DNA from: Afifella pfennigii DSM 17143
Lineage (GTDB): Bacteria > Pseudomonadota > Alphaproteobacteria > Rhizobiales > Afifellaceae
Direction of reading: 5' to 3'
Length of the DNA stretch: 64,000 bases
NCBI RefSeq assembly: GCF_000688515.1
Contig: NZ_JHZK01000010.1
Location: 38,056 to 102,055, forward strand
The position numbers and the translations under genes are program-made. Positions 27,596 to 36,028 of the stretch are shown here, piece by piece. How positions within the stretch are numbered: position 1 is the stretch's first letter; every line of letters begins with the position of its first letter. Under the pieces are notes generated by a model that made no database searches, was not told the DNA's origin, and saw only the letters and a list, made by a program, of their open reading frames with translations.

Positions 27596-30500
27596 ATGCC
27601 GGGCTTTCGCCTTGCCTCCGGCGGCACGCGCATCGACCGCTCGGCGCGCTTCACCTTCACCTTCGACGGGGCGCCGGTGGAAGCGTTCGCCGGCGACACC
27701 ATCGCCTCGGCGCTGATCGCCTCGGGGCGTTCCATCGTCGCCCGCTCCTTCAAGTACCACCGCCCGCGCGGCGTCTTCTCGGCCGGGGCGGAGGAGCCGA
27801 ACGCGCTGGTGACGGTCGGCTCCGGCGCCGTGCGCGAGCCGAACGTCAACGCCGCCACGCGCCTTGCCGCGCCCGGCATGGAGGTGAGCGGGCAGAACGC
27901 CTTTCCCTCCGTGGAGCGCGATATCGGCGCCGTCGGCGAGAAGCTGTCGCCCTTCCTTGCCGCCGGCTTCTACTACAAGACCTTCATCGGGCCGTTGAAG
28001 CGCTCCTGGATGTGGTACGAGCCGGCTATCCGCCGCGCCGCCGGGATGGGACGGGCGAGCCTGGAACCCGATCCGGCGCGCTACGAGAAGGCGAGCGCCT
28101 TCGCCGATGTCCTGGTCGTCGGGGCCGGGCCGGCGGGGCTTGCCGCGGCGCTGACGGCGGGCCGCGCCGGGGCGCGCGTCATCCTGGCGGAGGCCGCGCC
28201 CGGGCCGGGCGGGGCGCTCGACCTGGAAGAGGCCGATATCGACGGCAGGCCGGCAGGCGAATGGGCGGCGGCGGCGACGGTCGAACTCGCTGGCATGGAA
28301 AATGTCACGCTGATGCCGCGCACCCATGTCTGGGGCTATTACGACGGCGGGGTGCTGGCGGCGCTGGAGGATTGCGGCGGCGAGGGCGAGACCCGCTGCC
28401 GTCACTGGCGCATCGAGGCGCGCCAGGCGGTGCTCGCCACCGGCGCCATCGAGCGGCCGATCGTCTTTGCCGGCAACGACAGGCCGGGCGTCATGCTCGC
28501 CTCCGCCGGCCTTGCCTATGCGCGCCGCTACGGCGCAGCGCCGGGCGGCAACGTCATCTTGTTCTGCAACAACGACGAGGCCTGGCGGAGCGCGGGTCTT
28601 CTCGCCGAGGCGGGCGTGAAGATCGCCGCCATCGTCGATCCGCGCACGGAGATCCTCGACGCCCTCGCCCGCCCGCTCGCCGAGCGCGGCGCGGAGATCA
28701 TCCTCAGCCACGTCGTCGCCGCCGCCAGGGGCGTCAAGCGCGTGGAAGGCGCGACGATCGTCCCGGTGGGCGAGGCGGCGCTGGCGGAAGCGGCCGGCAA
28801 CATCGACCGGCCGGGCGCGCAGGCGCAAGAGAGCGAACAGGGCGAGGACGCGGCCCCGCCCGCCCCCGGCGGCGCCTTGGAGAGGGCCTGCGACACCATC
28901 CTCGTCTCCGGCGGCTTCAACCCGGTCATCAACCTCGCCAGCCAGGCGGGCGGCCCGCCGGTCTGGCGCGAGGAGATCGCCGCCTTCGTGCCGGGAGAGC
29001 CGCGCCAGGCCTTCATCGCCGCGGGCGCCGCCGCCGGCGCGCCAACGCTGGAAATCGCCATCAACCAGGGCGCGGAGGCCGGCGCGCTCGCCGCCAGCGC
29101 CGCTGGCTTTGAGGCCCGCAACGAGGAACTCGCCGTCAAAATCCCGGTGGAGGGCCTGCGCGTCACCACCGAGGATGGCGGGCTTCTGCCGCTCTTTGAG
29201 GTGGAGCCGCAGGGCGCAAAGCCGGGCAAGGCCGCCGATAAGGCGTTTGTGGACCTGCAGCACGACGTCACCGCCGCCGATATTCGCCTGGCGCATCAAG
29301 AGGGCTTTGCCGACGCGGAGCATCTGAAGCGTTACACCACCCTCGGCATGGCCAACGATCAGGGCCGCACCTCCGCGCTCGCCGGCCTTGCCATCCTCGC
29401 GGGCGAACGCGAGATGCCGCTTCCGGCGGTCGGCTCGACGCGTTTCCGACCGCCCGCCATCCCCGTTCCGCTCGGCACGCTTGCCGGGCGCGAGCGCGGC
29501 CGCCATGCCGCTCCCGTAAGGCGCTCGCCGCTCCACCATGCGCATCTGGCCGCCGGGGCGCAGATGATGGAGGCGGGGCTGTGGATGCGCCCACGCATCT
29601 ATCCGAAAAGGGGCGAGACGCTGTTTGCCGCCTATACGCGCGAGGCGCGGCATGTGCGCCGCGCCGTCGGCATCGCCGACGTCTCCACGCTCGGCAAGAT
29701 CGAGGTGGCCGGGCCGGACGCGGCGGCCTTTCTCGACCGCGTCTATGCCAACAATTTCTCCAACCTTGCCGTCGGCAAGGCGCGCTACGGGCTGATGCTG
29801 CGCGAGGACGGCTTCGTCTTCGACGACGGCACGGCCTGGCGACTGGCGGAGGACCGCTATCTGGCGACCACCACGACGGCGAAGGCCGCCGAGGTGATGC
29901 TGCATCTGGAATTCCTCGCCGCCGCAGCCTTTCCGGAACTGAAGGTCTCGCTCACTTCCGTCAGCGACCAATATGCCGGCATCGCCGTCGCCGGGCCGAA
30001 AGCGCGCGAGCTTCTGGCGCGCCTGGTCGAGGGCACGGGGATGGACAACGATGCCTTCCCCTTCATGGGCGTGCGCGAGGCGACGGTGGGCGGTGCCCCG
30101 GCGCTTCTTGCCCGCCTCTCCTTCTCCGGGGAGAACGCCTATGAGGTCTATGTCGGCGCCGATCACGGGCCTTTCATCTGGAAGCTGCTGTTGGAAAAGG
30201 GCGCCGACCTTGAGGTCGCGCCCTACGGGCTTGAGGCGATGGGGACCTTGCGCATCGAGAAGGGCCATGTCGCCGGACCGGAACTGAACGGTCGCGTCAG
30301 CGCCCACGATCTGGGCATGGAAAAGCTCCTCTCCACCAAAAAGCCCTTCGTCGGCAAGCCGCTCGCCCAGCGCCCGGCGCTGTCGGAGCCCGGCCGGCTG
30401 CAGCTTGTGGGCGTCATCGCCGCCGACGAGGCCTTCCGCGCCGGCGCCCATCTCGTCGCCGGGCCGGCCGAACAGCCGGGGCCGAGCGAGGGGCATATCA

Positions 30501-30679
30501 CCTCCGTCACCTTCAGCCCGGCGCTCGGCAAGACGATCGGCCTTGCGCTTCTGAAGGGCGGACGCGAGCGACGCGGCGAGAGCCTTTACGCCGCCGATCC
30601 GATCCGCGGCGGCCATTGCCGGGTGGAGGTGGTTTCGCCGCATTTCGTCGACCCGAAGGGAGAGCGGCTTCATGGCTGA
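27596..30679 (+). CDS. soxA: Sarcosine oxidase alpha subunit
   Basis: The 1027-residue large subunit, normal for the family. An N-terminal ferredoxin-like domain (FAGDTIASALIASG, KYHRPRGVFSAG) precedes an NAD-binding domain with VGAGPAGLAAAL at about 175-186. The C-terminal half is a GcvT-like tetrahydrofolate domain (GRPLHHAH-like RRSPLHHAHLAAGA, then VGIADVSTLGKIEVAGPDAAAFLDR and the late GRVSAHDLGMEKLL). The folate domain converts the methyl-derived C1 unit to methylene-THF. GAGGGAGGC stands upstream of the ATG. A long antisense open frame over this gene is a GC-bias artefact. Confidence 0.96.
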   Translation: MPGFRLASGGTRIDRSARFTFTFDGAPVEAFAGDTIASALIASGRSIVARSFKYHRPRGVFSAGAEEPNALVTVGSGAVREPNVNAATRLAAPGMEVSGQNAFPSVERDIGAVGEKLSPFLAAGFYYKTFIGPLKRSWMWYEPAIRRAAGMGRASLEPDPARYEKASAFADVLVVGAGPAGLAAALTAGRAGARVILAEAAPGPGGALDLEEADIDGRPAGEWAAAATVELAGMENVTLMPRTHVWGYYDGGVLAALEDCGGEGETRCRHWRIEARQAVLATGAIERPIVFAGNDRPGVMLASAGLAYARRYGAAPGGNVILFCNNDEAWRSAGLLAEAGVKIAAIVDPRTEILDALARPLAERGAEIILSHVVAAARGVKRVEGATIVPVGEAALAEAAGNIDRPGAQAQESEQGEDAAPPAPGGALERACDTILVSGGFNPVINLASQAGGPPVWREEIAAFVPGEPRQAFIAAGAAAGAPTLEIAINQGAEAGALAASAAGFEARNEELAVKIPVEGLRVTTEDGGLLPLFEVEPQGAKPGKAADKAFVDLQHDVTAADIRLAHQEGFADAEHLKRYTTLGMANDQGRTSALAGLAILAGEREMPLPAVGSTRFRPPAIPVPLGTLAGRERGRHAAPVRRSPLHHAHLAAGAQMMEAGLWMRPRIYPKRGETLFAAYTREARHVRRAVGIADVSTLGKIEVAGPDAAAFLDRVYANNFSNLAVGKARYGLMLREDGFVFDDGTAWRLAEDRYLATTTTAKAAEVMLHLEFLAAAAFPELKVSLTSVSDQYAGIAVAGPKARELLARLVEGTGMDNDAFPFMGVREATVGGAPALLARLSFSGENAYEVYVGADHGPFIWKLLLEKGADLEVAPYGLEAMGTLRIEKGHVAGPELNGRVSAHDLGMEKLLSTKKPFVGKPLAQRPALSEPGRLQLVGVIAADEAFRAGAHLVAGPAEQPGPSEGHITSVTFSPALGKTIGLALLKGGRERRGESLYAADPIRGGHCRVEVVSPHFVDPKGERLHG

Positions 30680-31241
30680 ACGCATCTCCGCCCTCGCCGA
30701 GCTTGCCGCGCCGCCGCGCGCGGAGGGCGAGGCCGCGCTGCGGCTCTCGGAGCTCGCCCCGGCCTCCATCGTGCAGCTTCAGGCATTCCTGGAAGGCGCG
30801 GAGGCTTTCGGCGAGGCGCTCGGCGAGACCTTGGGGCTGGCGATGCCGGAGAACGCCTATTTCGCCGAGGGCGAGGCCGTCACGCTGGTCTCGCTCGGGG
30901 TCGGGCGCCTGCTGGTTCTCTCCGGCGAGGCGGAGCTTGCCGCAAAGCTGCGCGATGTCATCGGCGCAAGCGGCACCGTCACCGACCTTTCGCATGCGCG
31001 CACGCTTCTCAGCCTGGAGGGCGCGGCGGCGCAGGAGGTGCTCGCCCGCGGCATCGCCATCGACCTTGCGCGCATGCCGCCGGGCGCGGCGACGCAGACG
31101 AAGATGGAGCATTTCGACGTGACGCTCCTGCGCCGCGCGGGGGATTGCTTCGAGCTCCTCTTCCATCGCAGCTTCGCCGAGGCGGCGGCGGAATGGCTGC
31201 TGGATGCCGGCGCGCCTTTCGGCATCGCGATGGGGCGCTGA
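30672..31241 (+). CDS. soxG: Sarcosine oxidase gamma subunit
   Basis: A 189-residue SoxG subunit overlapping soxA by eight bases. SoxG proteins are divergent folate-domain-like chains. Supporting blocks are the central VTDLSHARTLLSLEGAAAQEVLARGIAIDL (in parts) and RRAGDCFELLFHRSFAEAAAEWLLDAG near the end. It closes the operon, and the nested inverted-repeat element begins 31 bases later. Confidence 0.93.
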   Translation: MAERISALAELAAPPRAEGEAALRLSELAPASIVQLQAFLEGAEAFGEALGETLGLAMPENAYFAEGEAVTLVSLGVGRLLVLSGEAELAAKLRDVIGASGTVTDLSHARTLLSLEGAAAQEVLARGIAIDLARMPPGAATQTKMEHFDVTLLRRAGDCFELLFHRSFAEAAAEWLLDAGAPFGIAMGR

Positions 31242-31272
31242 GCCAGGCACTCGCCCGCCGCAACCCTCCTCG

Positions 31273-31500
31273 CCTAGAGCCTTTCCTGGCCAGGTGGAAG
31301 CGATTCTGTTTCTTGGTCGCCGCGGCGAACCGCAAGGGGGGCTCGCGGCGCGATGCGAGGCATCGGGCAAGAGACCCGACAAAGCGGGCGCCCGGCGCGC
31401 GGAAACCCGGCGGGCCAGGCGCCTTGGCGCCAAATCCATCGGGTCTTGTCGCCCATGCGCTCTGGCAGAACGCTCCCACCTGGCCATGAAAGGCTCTAGG
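31273..31500. repeat. 228-bp structured element with 30-bp terminal inverted repeats
   Basis: The ends (31273-31302 and 31471-31500) are inverted copies matching at 28 of 30 positions, beginning CCTAGAGCCTTTC. Nested inside are GATGC-GAG-GCATC (31352-31364), an imperfect pair 31365-31379/31439-31454 (GGGC..ACCCGA with TCGGGT..GCCC) and GGCGCC-TT-GGCGCC (31418-31431). No ORF inside has coding character. The right end stops nine bases before the start of the next gene, so it forms that gene's leader. It looks like a MITE/REP-like or structured-RNA element. No second copy was found in the window. Confidence 0.75.
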
Positions 31501-31508
31501 CTCAGGCG

Positions 31509-32222
31509 ATGGGCCGGCTCCTTCGCGCTGCACTTCTCCTCGCCTTCTGCCTTGCGCCGTTTGCGCCGGCGCGGGGCGCCGACATACCGGTCGACCTGGA
31601 GCTCGTCATGGCGGTGGACGCTTCCAGCTCCGTCGATGCCGGCGAGTTCCGCTTGCAGTTGGAGGGGATCGCGGCCGCCTTCCGGCATCCTGAGGTACTT
31701 GCGGCCATTCAGAGCGGGCCGACCGGGCGGATCGCGGTTTCCATCGTCGTGTGGGCCGACGCAACGCTGCCCAAGGAGGAGAGCGCCTGGTTCGCGATCG
31801 GCGATGCGGCCGAGGCGGAGGCCTTCGCGGCCATGGTCTACGCCATGCGAAGGGGCGTCTTCGGCGGCACGGGGATCGGGGCGGGCGTTGCGACGGCGAT
31901 CCGCGCCTTTACGCGCAACGGCTTTGCCGCGCCGCGCCAGACGGTGGACGTCTCCGGCGACGGCAAGGAGACGCCGCCGCGCGAGAACGTCCTGTTGATG
32001 CCGGCGGCGCGCGGCATGGCGATCTCGCGCGGCGTCACCCTCAACGGGCTCGCCATCCTCAACGACGATCCGGAGCTCGGCGCCTGGTACCGACGAAATC
32101 TCATCGCCGGCCCCTCCGCCTTCGTCATGGAGGTGAAGGATTACGAGGACTTCGCCGCGGCGATGGTCAGGAAGCTCATCCGCGAGATCGAGGAAGAGCC
32201 GAGGCTGGGGATGGCTCGGTAG
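31509..32222 (+). CDS. DUF1194 (von Willebrand A-like) secreted protein
   Basis: A 237-residue protein with a signal peptide (cleavage after about ARGA) and a VWA-like fold. VDLELVMAVDASSSVDAGEF contains a MIDAS-like DxSxS, and VDVSGDGKETPP and VTLNGLAILNDD follow in the order seen in DUF1194 proteins of alphaproteobacteria. Its leader includes the end of the inverted-repeat element. Function is unknown; a periplasmic metal-dependent adhesion-like domain is suggested by the fold. Confidence 0.85.
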   Translation: MGRLLRAALLLAFCLAPFAPARGADIPVDLELVMAVDASSSVDAGEFRLQLEGIAAAFRHPEVLAAIQSGPTGRIAVSIVVWADATLPKEESAWFAIGDAAEAEAFAAMVYAMRRGVFGGTGIGAGVATAIRAFTRNGFAAPRQTVDVSGDGKETPPRENVLLMPAARGMAISRGVTLNGLAILNDDPELGAWYRRNLIAGPSAFVMEVKDYEDFAAAMVRKLIREIEEEPRLGMAR

Positions 32223-32225
32223 GCG

Positions 32226-32975
32226 TCAGCCGCCGCCTTCCCGACCGGTTGCCGGGAAGACATATGGCCGATGCGGCCTTTGCGCCGGTTCTGGCCAGCG
32301 GGCAACCAAGCGATCAACACCAATGAGAGCGCGAGGCCGGCGAACTTCACCGTAAGGCGAGGCCTTCTTGGGTGGATTGTTACGAAAGACGTCGATGATC
32401 GGTCCCGCAATCCTCGCGTAGCGGTGCACGGCCTCGCGGTAATAGTCGCGCACGATCGTCTCCTGCACCGCGCCCTGGCGGGTCGCGATCTCCATCACTT
32501 CGAAGAAGTTGCCTGCACGGAGGATCGATTGCAGGAGTTCATGGTCGATATCGGCGGCATCGGTGGGGGCCGCGCCAAGCTTACAGCACCGTGCCGGCTG
32601 TGGGGCCTCCGCGGCCGCGAGCATTCGTTTCGTCAGCTCAATGGCTCTGTCTTCAGCGATACTCTTGTGATGGCGACCAAAGTTGCCGACTCGCCGGAAG
32701 GCTGCGTCGAGCTTTTCGTTCTCGCTATGCTCTTTGAGGAAATCAAAGGCACGGTCGCGCGCCTCCGAATGCAGCTTGACTGACGAGTTGAAGAGGAAGC
32801 CGGCTACCGCCGAGAAGAGCGAGATTGACACGCCCACATCCGCGAGGGTGAGGCTGGTTCCAACTGCGAGTATCAGCGTTCCGAGCGCCAGGAAAACAAA
32901 AACGCCGCAAGCGACGAGAAGCGCGCGCGGGGTCATAAGATTTACAAAGACCGCGGACGGCGCGTCGCGATCCAT
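32226..32975 (-). CDS. DUF4760-like membrane protein
   Basis: A 249-residue protein with two N-terminal hydrophobic segments (about residues 16-60), then a soluble region that includes RVGNFGRHHKSIAED, NFFEVMEIATRQGAVQETIV and DYYREAVHRYARIAGPIID. The membrane anchor plus helical tail and the motif near ILRAGNFFE resemble DUF4760 proteins. I chose the ATG at 32975 (MDRDAPSAVFV). Base composition here is less GC-rich than in neighbouring genes, a possible sign of transfer. It is convergent with DUF1194, with three bases between the stops. Confidence 0.6.
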   Translation of the reverse strand: MDRDAPSAVFVNLMTPRALLVACGVFVFLALGTLILAVGTSLTLADVGVSISLFSAVAGFLFNSSVKLHSEARDRAFDFLKEHSENEKLDAAFRRVGNFGRHHKSIAEDRAIELTKRMLAAAEAPQPARCCKLGAAPTDAADIDHELLQSILRAGNFFEVMEIATRQGAVQETIVRDYYREAVHRYARIAGPIIDVFRNNPPKKASPYGEVRRPRALIGVDRLVARWPEPAQRPHRPYVFPATGREGGG

Positions 32976-33070
32976 CTTGTGCCTCAGAGGCCGTGAAAAC
33001 CGTCTTTGAACATCGCTTGTCCTTTGAGCACGACATGTCATCGTGCTTTGCGAATATTAGGGGCGTCCTG

Positions 33071-34177
33071 CTACCGTTTCAAGCTACGCTCCAGCCGCTC
33101 CTCGTCGAGCTCCACGCCGAAGCCGGGCTTTTCGGAGAGAACCAGCATGCCGTCCTGAAGCCCGACGGGCTCGCAAAGCATGAAGTCGCGCCGCTGCAGC
33201 GACCATTCGGGCGGGTCGAACGGATACTCGATGAAGGGCGCGGCGGCGAGGCCGGCCGTCAGATGCGCGTTGGCGATGAGGCCGAGGCCGTTCGTCCAGG
33301 TATGCGGGGTGAAGACGAGGCCAGCCTCCTCGGCCATGACGGCGACGCGGCGCAGCCCCGTGATGCCGCCGACAAGAGCGGCGTCCGGCTGCAAGACATC
33401 GAGGCAGCGCCCCTCGATGAGGGCCCGGAACTCGTGAAGCTCGCGGTTCATCTCGCCGCCGGCGATGCGGATGTCGGTGGCGTCGGAGAGCCGGCGCATG
33501 CCGGCAGCATCGCCGCGAAAAAGCGGCTCCTCCATCCAATAGACGCCGAGCCGCTCCAGTTCGCGGGCAACGGCGAGCGCGTCCTTGAAGCTCCAGGGCG
33601 GCGCGTCGTCATGGGCCATGCGCCAGCCCTGATTGCAATCGACCATCAAAGTGAGCCGGTCGCCGACGACATCGCGCGCGGCCTGAAGCGCGGCGATATC
33701 CTCGCGCCAGTCGGGCCGGTGGAAGCGTACTTTCATGGCGGCAAAGCCCGCCCCGTGGAAGCGCGCCGCCGTCTCGGCCATCTCGGCATCGTCGCGGAGC
33801 GTCGCGGAGGAAGCGTAGGCCGGGATGCGGTCACAGCGTCCGCCGAGGAGCTTCCACACCGGCTGGCCGGTGATCTTTCCCGCAAGGTCCCAAAGGGCAA
33901 GGTCGAGCGGCCAGCACCTGCCGCCGTGGAACTGGATGTTGGAAAGGAGGCGGAAATGCCGCTCCAGGCGCAAGGGGTCCTCGCCGAGGAAGAGATGCTC
34001 ATGGCCTTCAAAGCCGAGCATGGCGTCGCCCGAGCCGACGCCTTCATGGCCCTCGTCGGTCGTCACGCGCACGACGGTGGCGTCAAAGTGATGGCGCGGG
34101 CTAAAATCCCAGCTCGGCCGGAAGGGCGGGTCGAGCTTCAGCCGGTGATGGCTGACGTTGATCGCGGCGATCTTCAC
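33071..34177 (-). CDS. Enolase-superfamily (mandelate racemase group) dehydratase/racemase
   Basis: A 368-residue enolase-superfamily enzyme. An N-terminal capping domain (1-120) precedes a barrel with metal ligands D180 (MVDCNQGW), E216 (MEEPLF) and E242 (AGGEM), and the His-Asp dyad D265 (LQPDAALVGG) and H292 (TPHTW). The base motif is K149-V-R151, so the second Lys of the usual KxK pair is Arg. This suggests an acid-sugar or hydroxyproline-type dehydratase, not a racemase. It overlaps the adjacent iron alcohol dehydrogenase by four bases, pointing to a two-step oxidation/dehydration of a hydroxy acid. Confidence 0.82.
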   Translation of the reverse strand: MKIAAINVSHHRLKLDPPFRPSWDFSPRHHFDATVVRVTTDEGHEGVGSGDAMLGFEGHEHLFLGEDPLRLERHFRLLSNIQFHGGRCWPLDLALWDLAGKITGQPVWKLLGGRCDRIPAYASSATLRDDAEMAETAARFHGAGFAAMKVRFHRPDWREDIAALQAARDVVGDRLTLMVDCNQGWRMAHDDAPPWSFKDALAVARELERLGVYWMEEPLFRGDAAGMRRLSDATDIRIAGGEMNRELHEFRALIEGRCLDVLQPDAALVGGITGLRRVAVMAEEAGLVFTPHTWTNGLGLIANAHLTAGLAAAPFIEYPFDPPEWSLQRRDFMLCEPVGLQDGMLVLSEKPGFGVELDEERLERSLKR

Positions 34178-35337
34178 GCCGCGTCTCTCCCCTTTCCGGC
34201 CAGCACCATCGCCGCCAGCACCGAAAGGTCCTCATCGGTGGTGAAGCGCTTGGTCGATTTGCGCATCGCCGCGTTCTCCGGCGCGGCCATGCGCTCGGCC
34301 AGCGCCTCCACGCTCACCGCATCCAGCGTCCGCGGCCGCGCCGGCAGGCCGACGCGCGCGAAGAGGTCGCGATAGGCGGGCGCGAAGGCCGCCGCGTCCC
34401 TTTCCGCCCCCATCGCCTCGGCGACGAGGGCGAAGGCCTGCGGATTGCCCTCCACCACCCAATCGGCCGTCGCGGCCATGGCGATGCCGACGGCGAGCCC
34501 GTGCGGGATGGGCGCCAGCGAGCCGAGCGCATGGCCGATGTTATGGGCAAGCGCCGTGCCGACCATCTCAATGGCGATGCCGGCAAGCCCCGCCGCCTCC
34601 ATCATCGCCGTGCGCGCGGCGATGTTTCCCGGCTCCGCGACGGCTGTCGGCAGGTTTGCCGCCACCAGCCGGATCGCGGCAAGGGAAGGCGCGACGCTTT
34701 TTTCGCTCGCCCGCCGGCAGGTCGCCGCCTCCACCGCATGGACGAGCGCGTCGATGCCGGTCATGGCGGTGAAGGTTGGCGGCAGGACCAGCGTCAGCTC
34801 CGGATCGAGAAGCGCCAGCGAAGCCTTCAGCTCGCCCGCCCAGTACCAGTATTTGGTGCCGTCGGGGCCGGAAAGGACGGCGATGGAGGTGAATTCGGAG
34901 CCGGTGCCGGCGGTCGTGGGGACGGCGACGAGCGGCGCGGCGGGGCGGGCGAAGGGCGCCGCGGCAAGGCGGTGGTCCGCCACCTCGCCCGGATTTGTCA
35001 GCATCGCGGCGGCCATCTTGCCGGCATCGAGGGCCGAGCCGCCGCCGAGGGCGACGACGAGGCTCGCCCCCTCCCCGACCCCCATCGAGGCGGCCTCGGC
35101 GACCTCGCCTTCCTTCGGCTCGCCGGCGATGCGGTCGTAGGCAACGACGCGGTGGCCGCCTTCAAGCAGCGCTTTTTCCGCCTGCAAGACGATGCCCGGC
35201 GCCTTGAGGCCGGCATCGGCGAGGAGAAGCACCGTGGCGCCCTTTCCGGCAAGCCGGTCCACGTCTACGGCCAGACCGGCGAGGCGGCCCGGCCCGGCCT
35301 CCACCGCAATCTCGGCGTATGTGTGGATCAGCTCCAT
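34174..35337 (-). CDS. Iron-containing alcohol dehydrogenase
   Basis: A 387-residue group III (metal-dependent) alcohol dehydrogenase. The NAD(P)-binding GGGSALDAGKMAA is at about 98-110, and the metal site is built from the Asp in MTGIDALVHAVEA and the histidines in ALAHNIGHALG and PIPHGLAVG. It precedes the enolase-superfamily gene on the minus strand with a four-base overlap. The substrate is probably a hydroxy acid or small alcohol, but this is inferred from the neighbour only. Confidence 0.87.
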   Translation of the reverse strand: MELIHTYAEIAVEAGPGRLAGLAVDVDRLAGKGATVLLLADAGLKAPGIVLQAEKALLEGGHRVVAYDRIAGEPKEGEVAEAASMGVGEGASLVVALGGGSALDAGKMAAAMLTNPGEVADHRLAAAPFARPAAPLVAVPTTAGTGSEFTSIAVLSGPDGTKYWYWAGELKASLALLDPELTLVLPPTFTAMTGIDALVHAVEAATCRRASEKSVAPSLAAIRLVAANLPTAVAEPGNIAARTAMMEAAGLAGIAIEMVGTALAHNIGHALGSLAPIPHGLAVGIAMAATADWVVEGNPQAFALVAEAMGAERDAAAFAPAYRDLFARVGLPARPRTLDAVSVEALAERMAAPENAAMRKSTKRFTTDEDLSVLAAMVLAGKGRDAA

Positions 35338-35420
35338 GGCGCTCCCTCCCCGGCCGGCGCGTCCCTTCCTGCAGTTTATAGCGCGGGGGCGGATCGGACG
35401 GCAGCGCCAGAAAGAAAGAT

Positions 35421-35957
35421 TCAGGGCGCCAGGACGCGGCCCTTGAGGCAGGCGGCCTCCACGCGCTCGATAGCCCGGCGCGAGCCGACAAGCGACAGCA
35501 CGGACGGCTGGGTGCGCCCGAAGAGCAAGGCGAGGGAAAGTCGCATGCCCGCCTTCAGGTCCTCGATGAGCCGATCGCGCGCCGGCACGATCGCCCAGAA
35601 GACGCCCGCCTGCCCGTCCCAGCGCATCCTCAGCCGATGCGAGCCCTTGTCGGTGGAGAAGAGGAAGACCTCTTCCTTGATGCCCGCGGCGGCGAAGTCG
35701 GCCGGCTCCTCGCCGTCATGGCCGGGGGCGTAGCGGATATTGAGGGCATCGGCGCCACGGCATTCCAGCCGAAGTTCGGCCGGTGTGACATGCTCGGTGC
35801 CGCAGACGCTCGCCACCATGCCGCGCCCATCGACGGCGAAAAGGGTCATCTCCGCGCTCCAGGTGGCGCAGGCATTGGCCGCGGCCCGCTCGCCGGTCAG
35901 AAGCGTGAGGAAAGGCAGCAGGAGCAGGAAAGCGAATCGGCAAGGACGGGGCGGCAT
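35421..35957 (-). CDS. Secreted protein of unknown function
   Basis: A 178-residue protein with a signal peptide (FAFLLLLPFLTLLTGERAAA, cleavage near residue 27). The mature part has three or four cysteines (CATW, SVCGTEH, LECRGA, and CLKGR near the C-terminus), compatible with periplasmic disulfides. I do not recognise a family. It stands alone, 71 bases upstream (on the same strand) of the ABC-ATPase stop. Confidence 0.6.
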   Translation of the reverse strand: MPPRPCRFAFLLLLPFLTLLTGERAAANACATWSAEMTLFAVDGRGMVASVCGTEHVTPAELRLECRGADALNIRYAPGHDGEEPADFAAAGIKEEVFLFSTDKGSHRLRMRWDGQAGVFWAIVPARDRLIEDLKAGMRLSLALLFGRTQPSVLSLVGSRRAIERVEAACLKGRVLAP

Positions 35958-36028
35958 GGGCCGCTCTATAGGAAGGGCCCGCCGCCGGAAGCAACTGAAG
36001 CAACGCGAAATTTCGCCCGCGGGAGATT

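Noticed and set aside
27221..30769. 1182-codon open frame antisense to soxDA
   Set aside because: A by-product of high GC3 in soxA; it has no recognisable domain and lies opposite confidently identified genes.
34501..35733. Plus-strand open frame across the alcohol dehydrogenase gene
   Set aside because: Arg/Gly-rich shadow frame opposite a gene with intact NAD and metal motifs.
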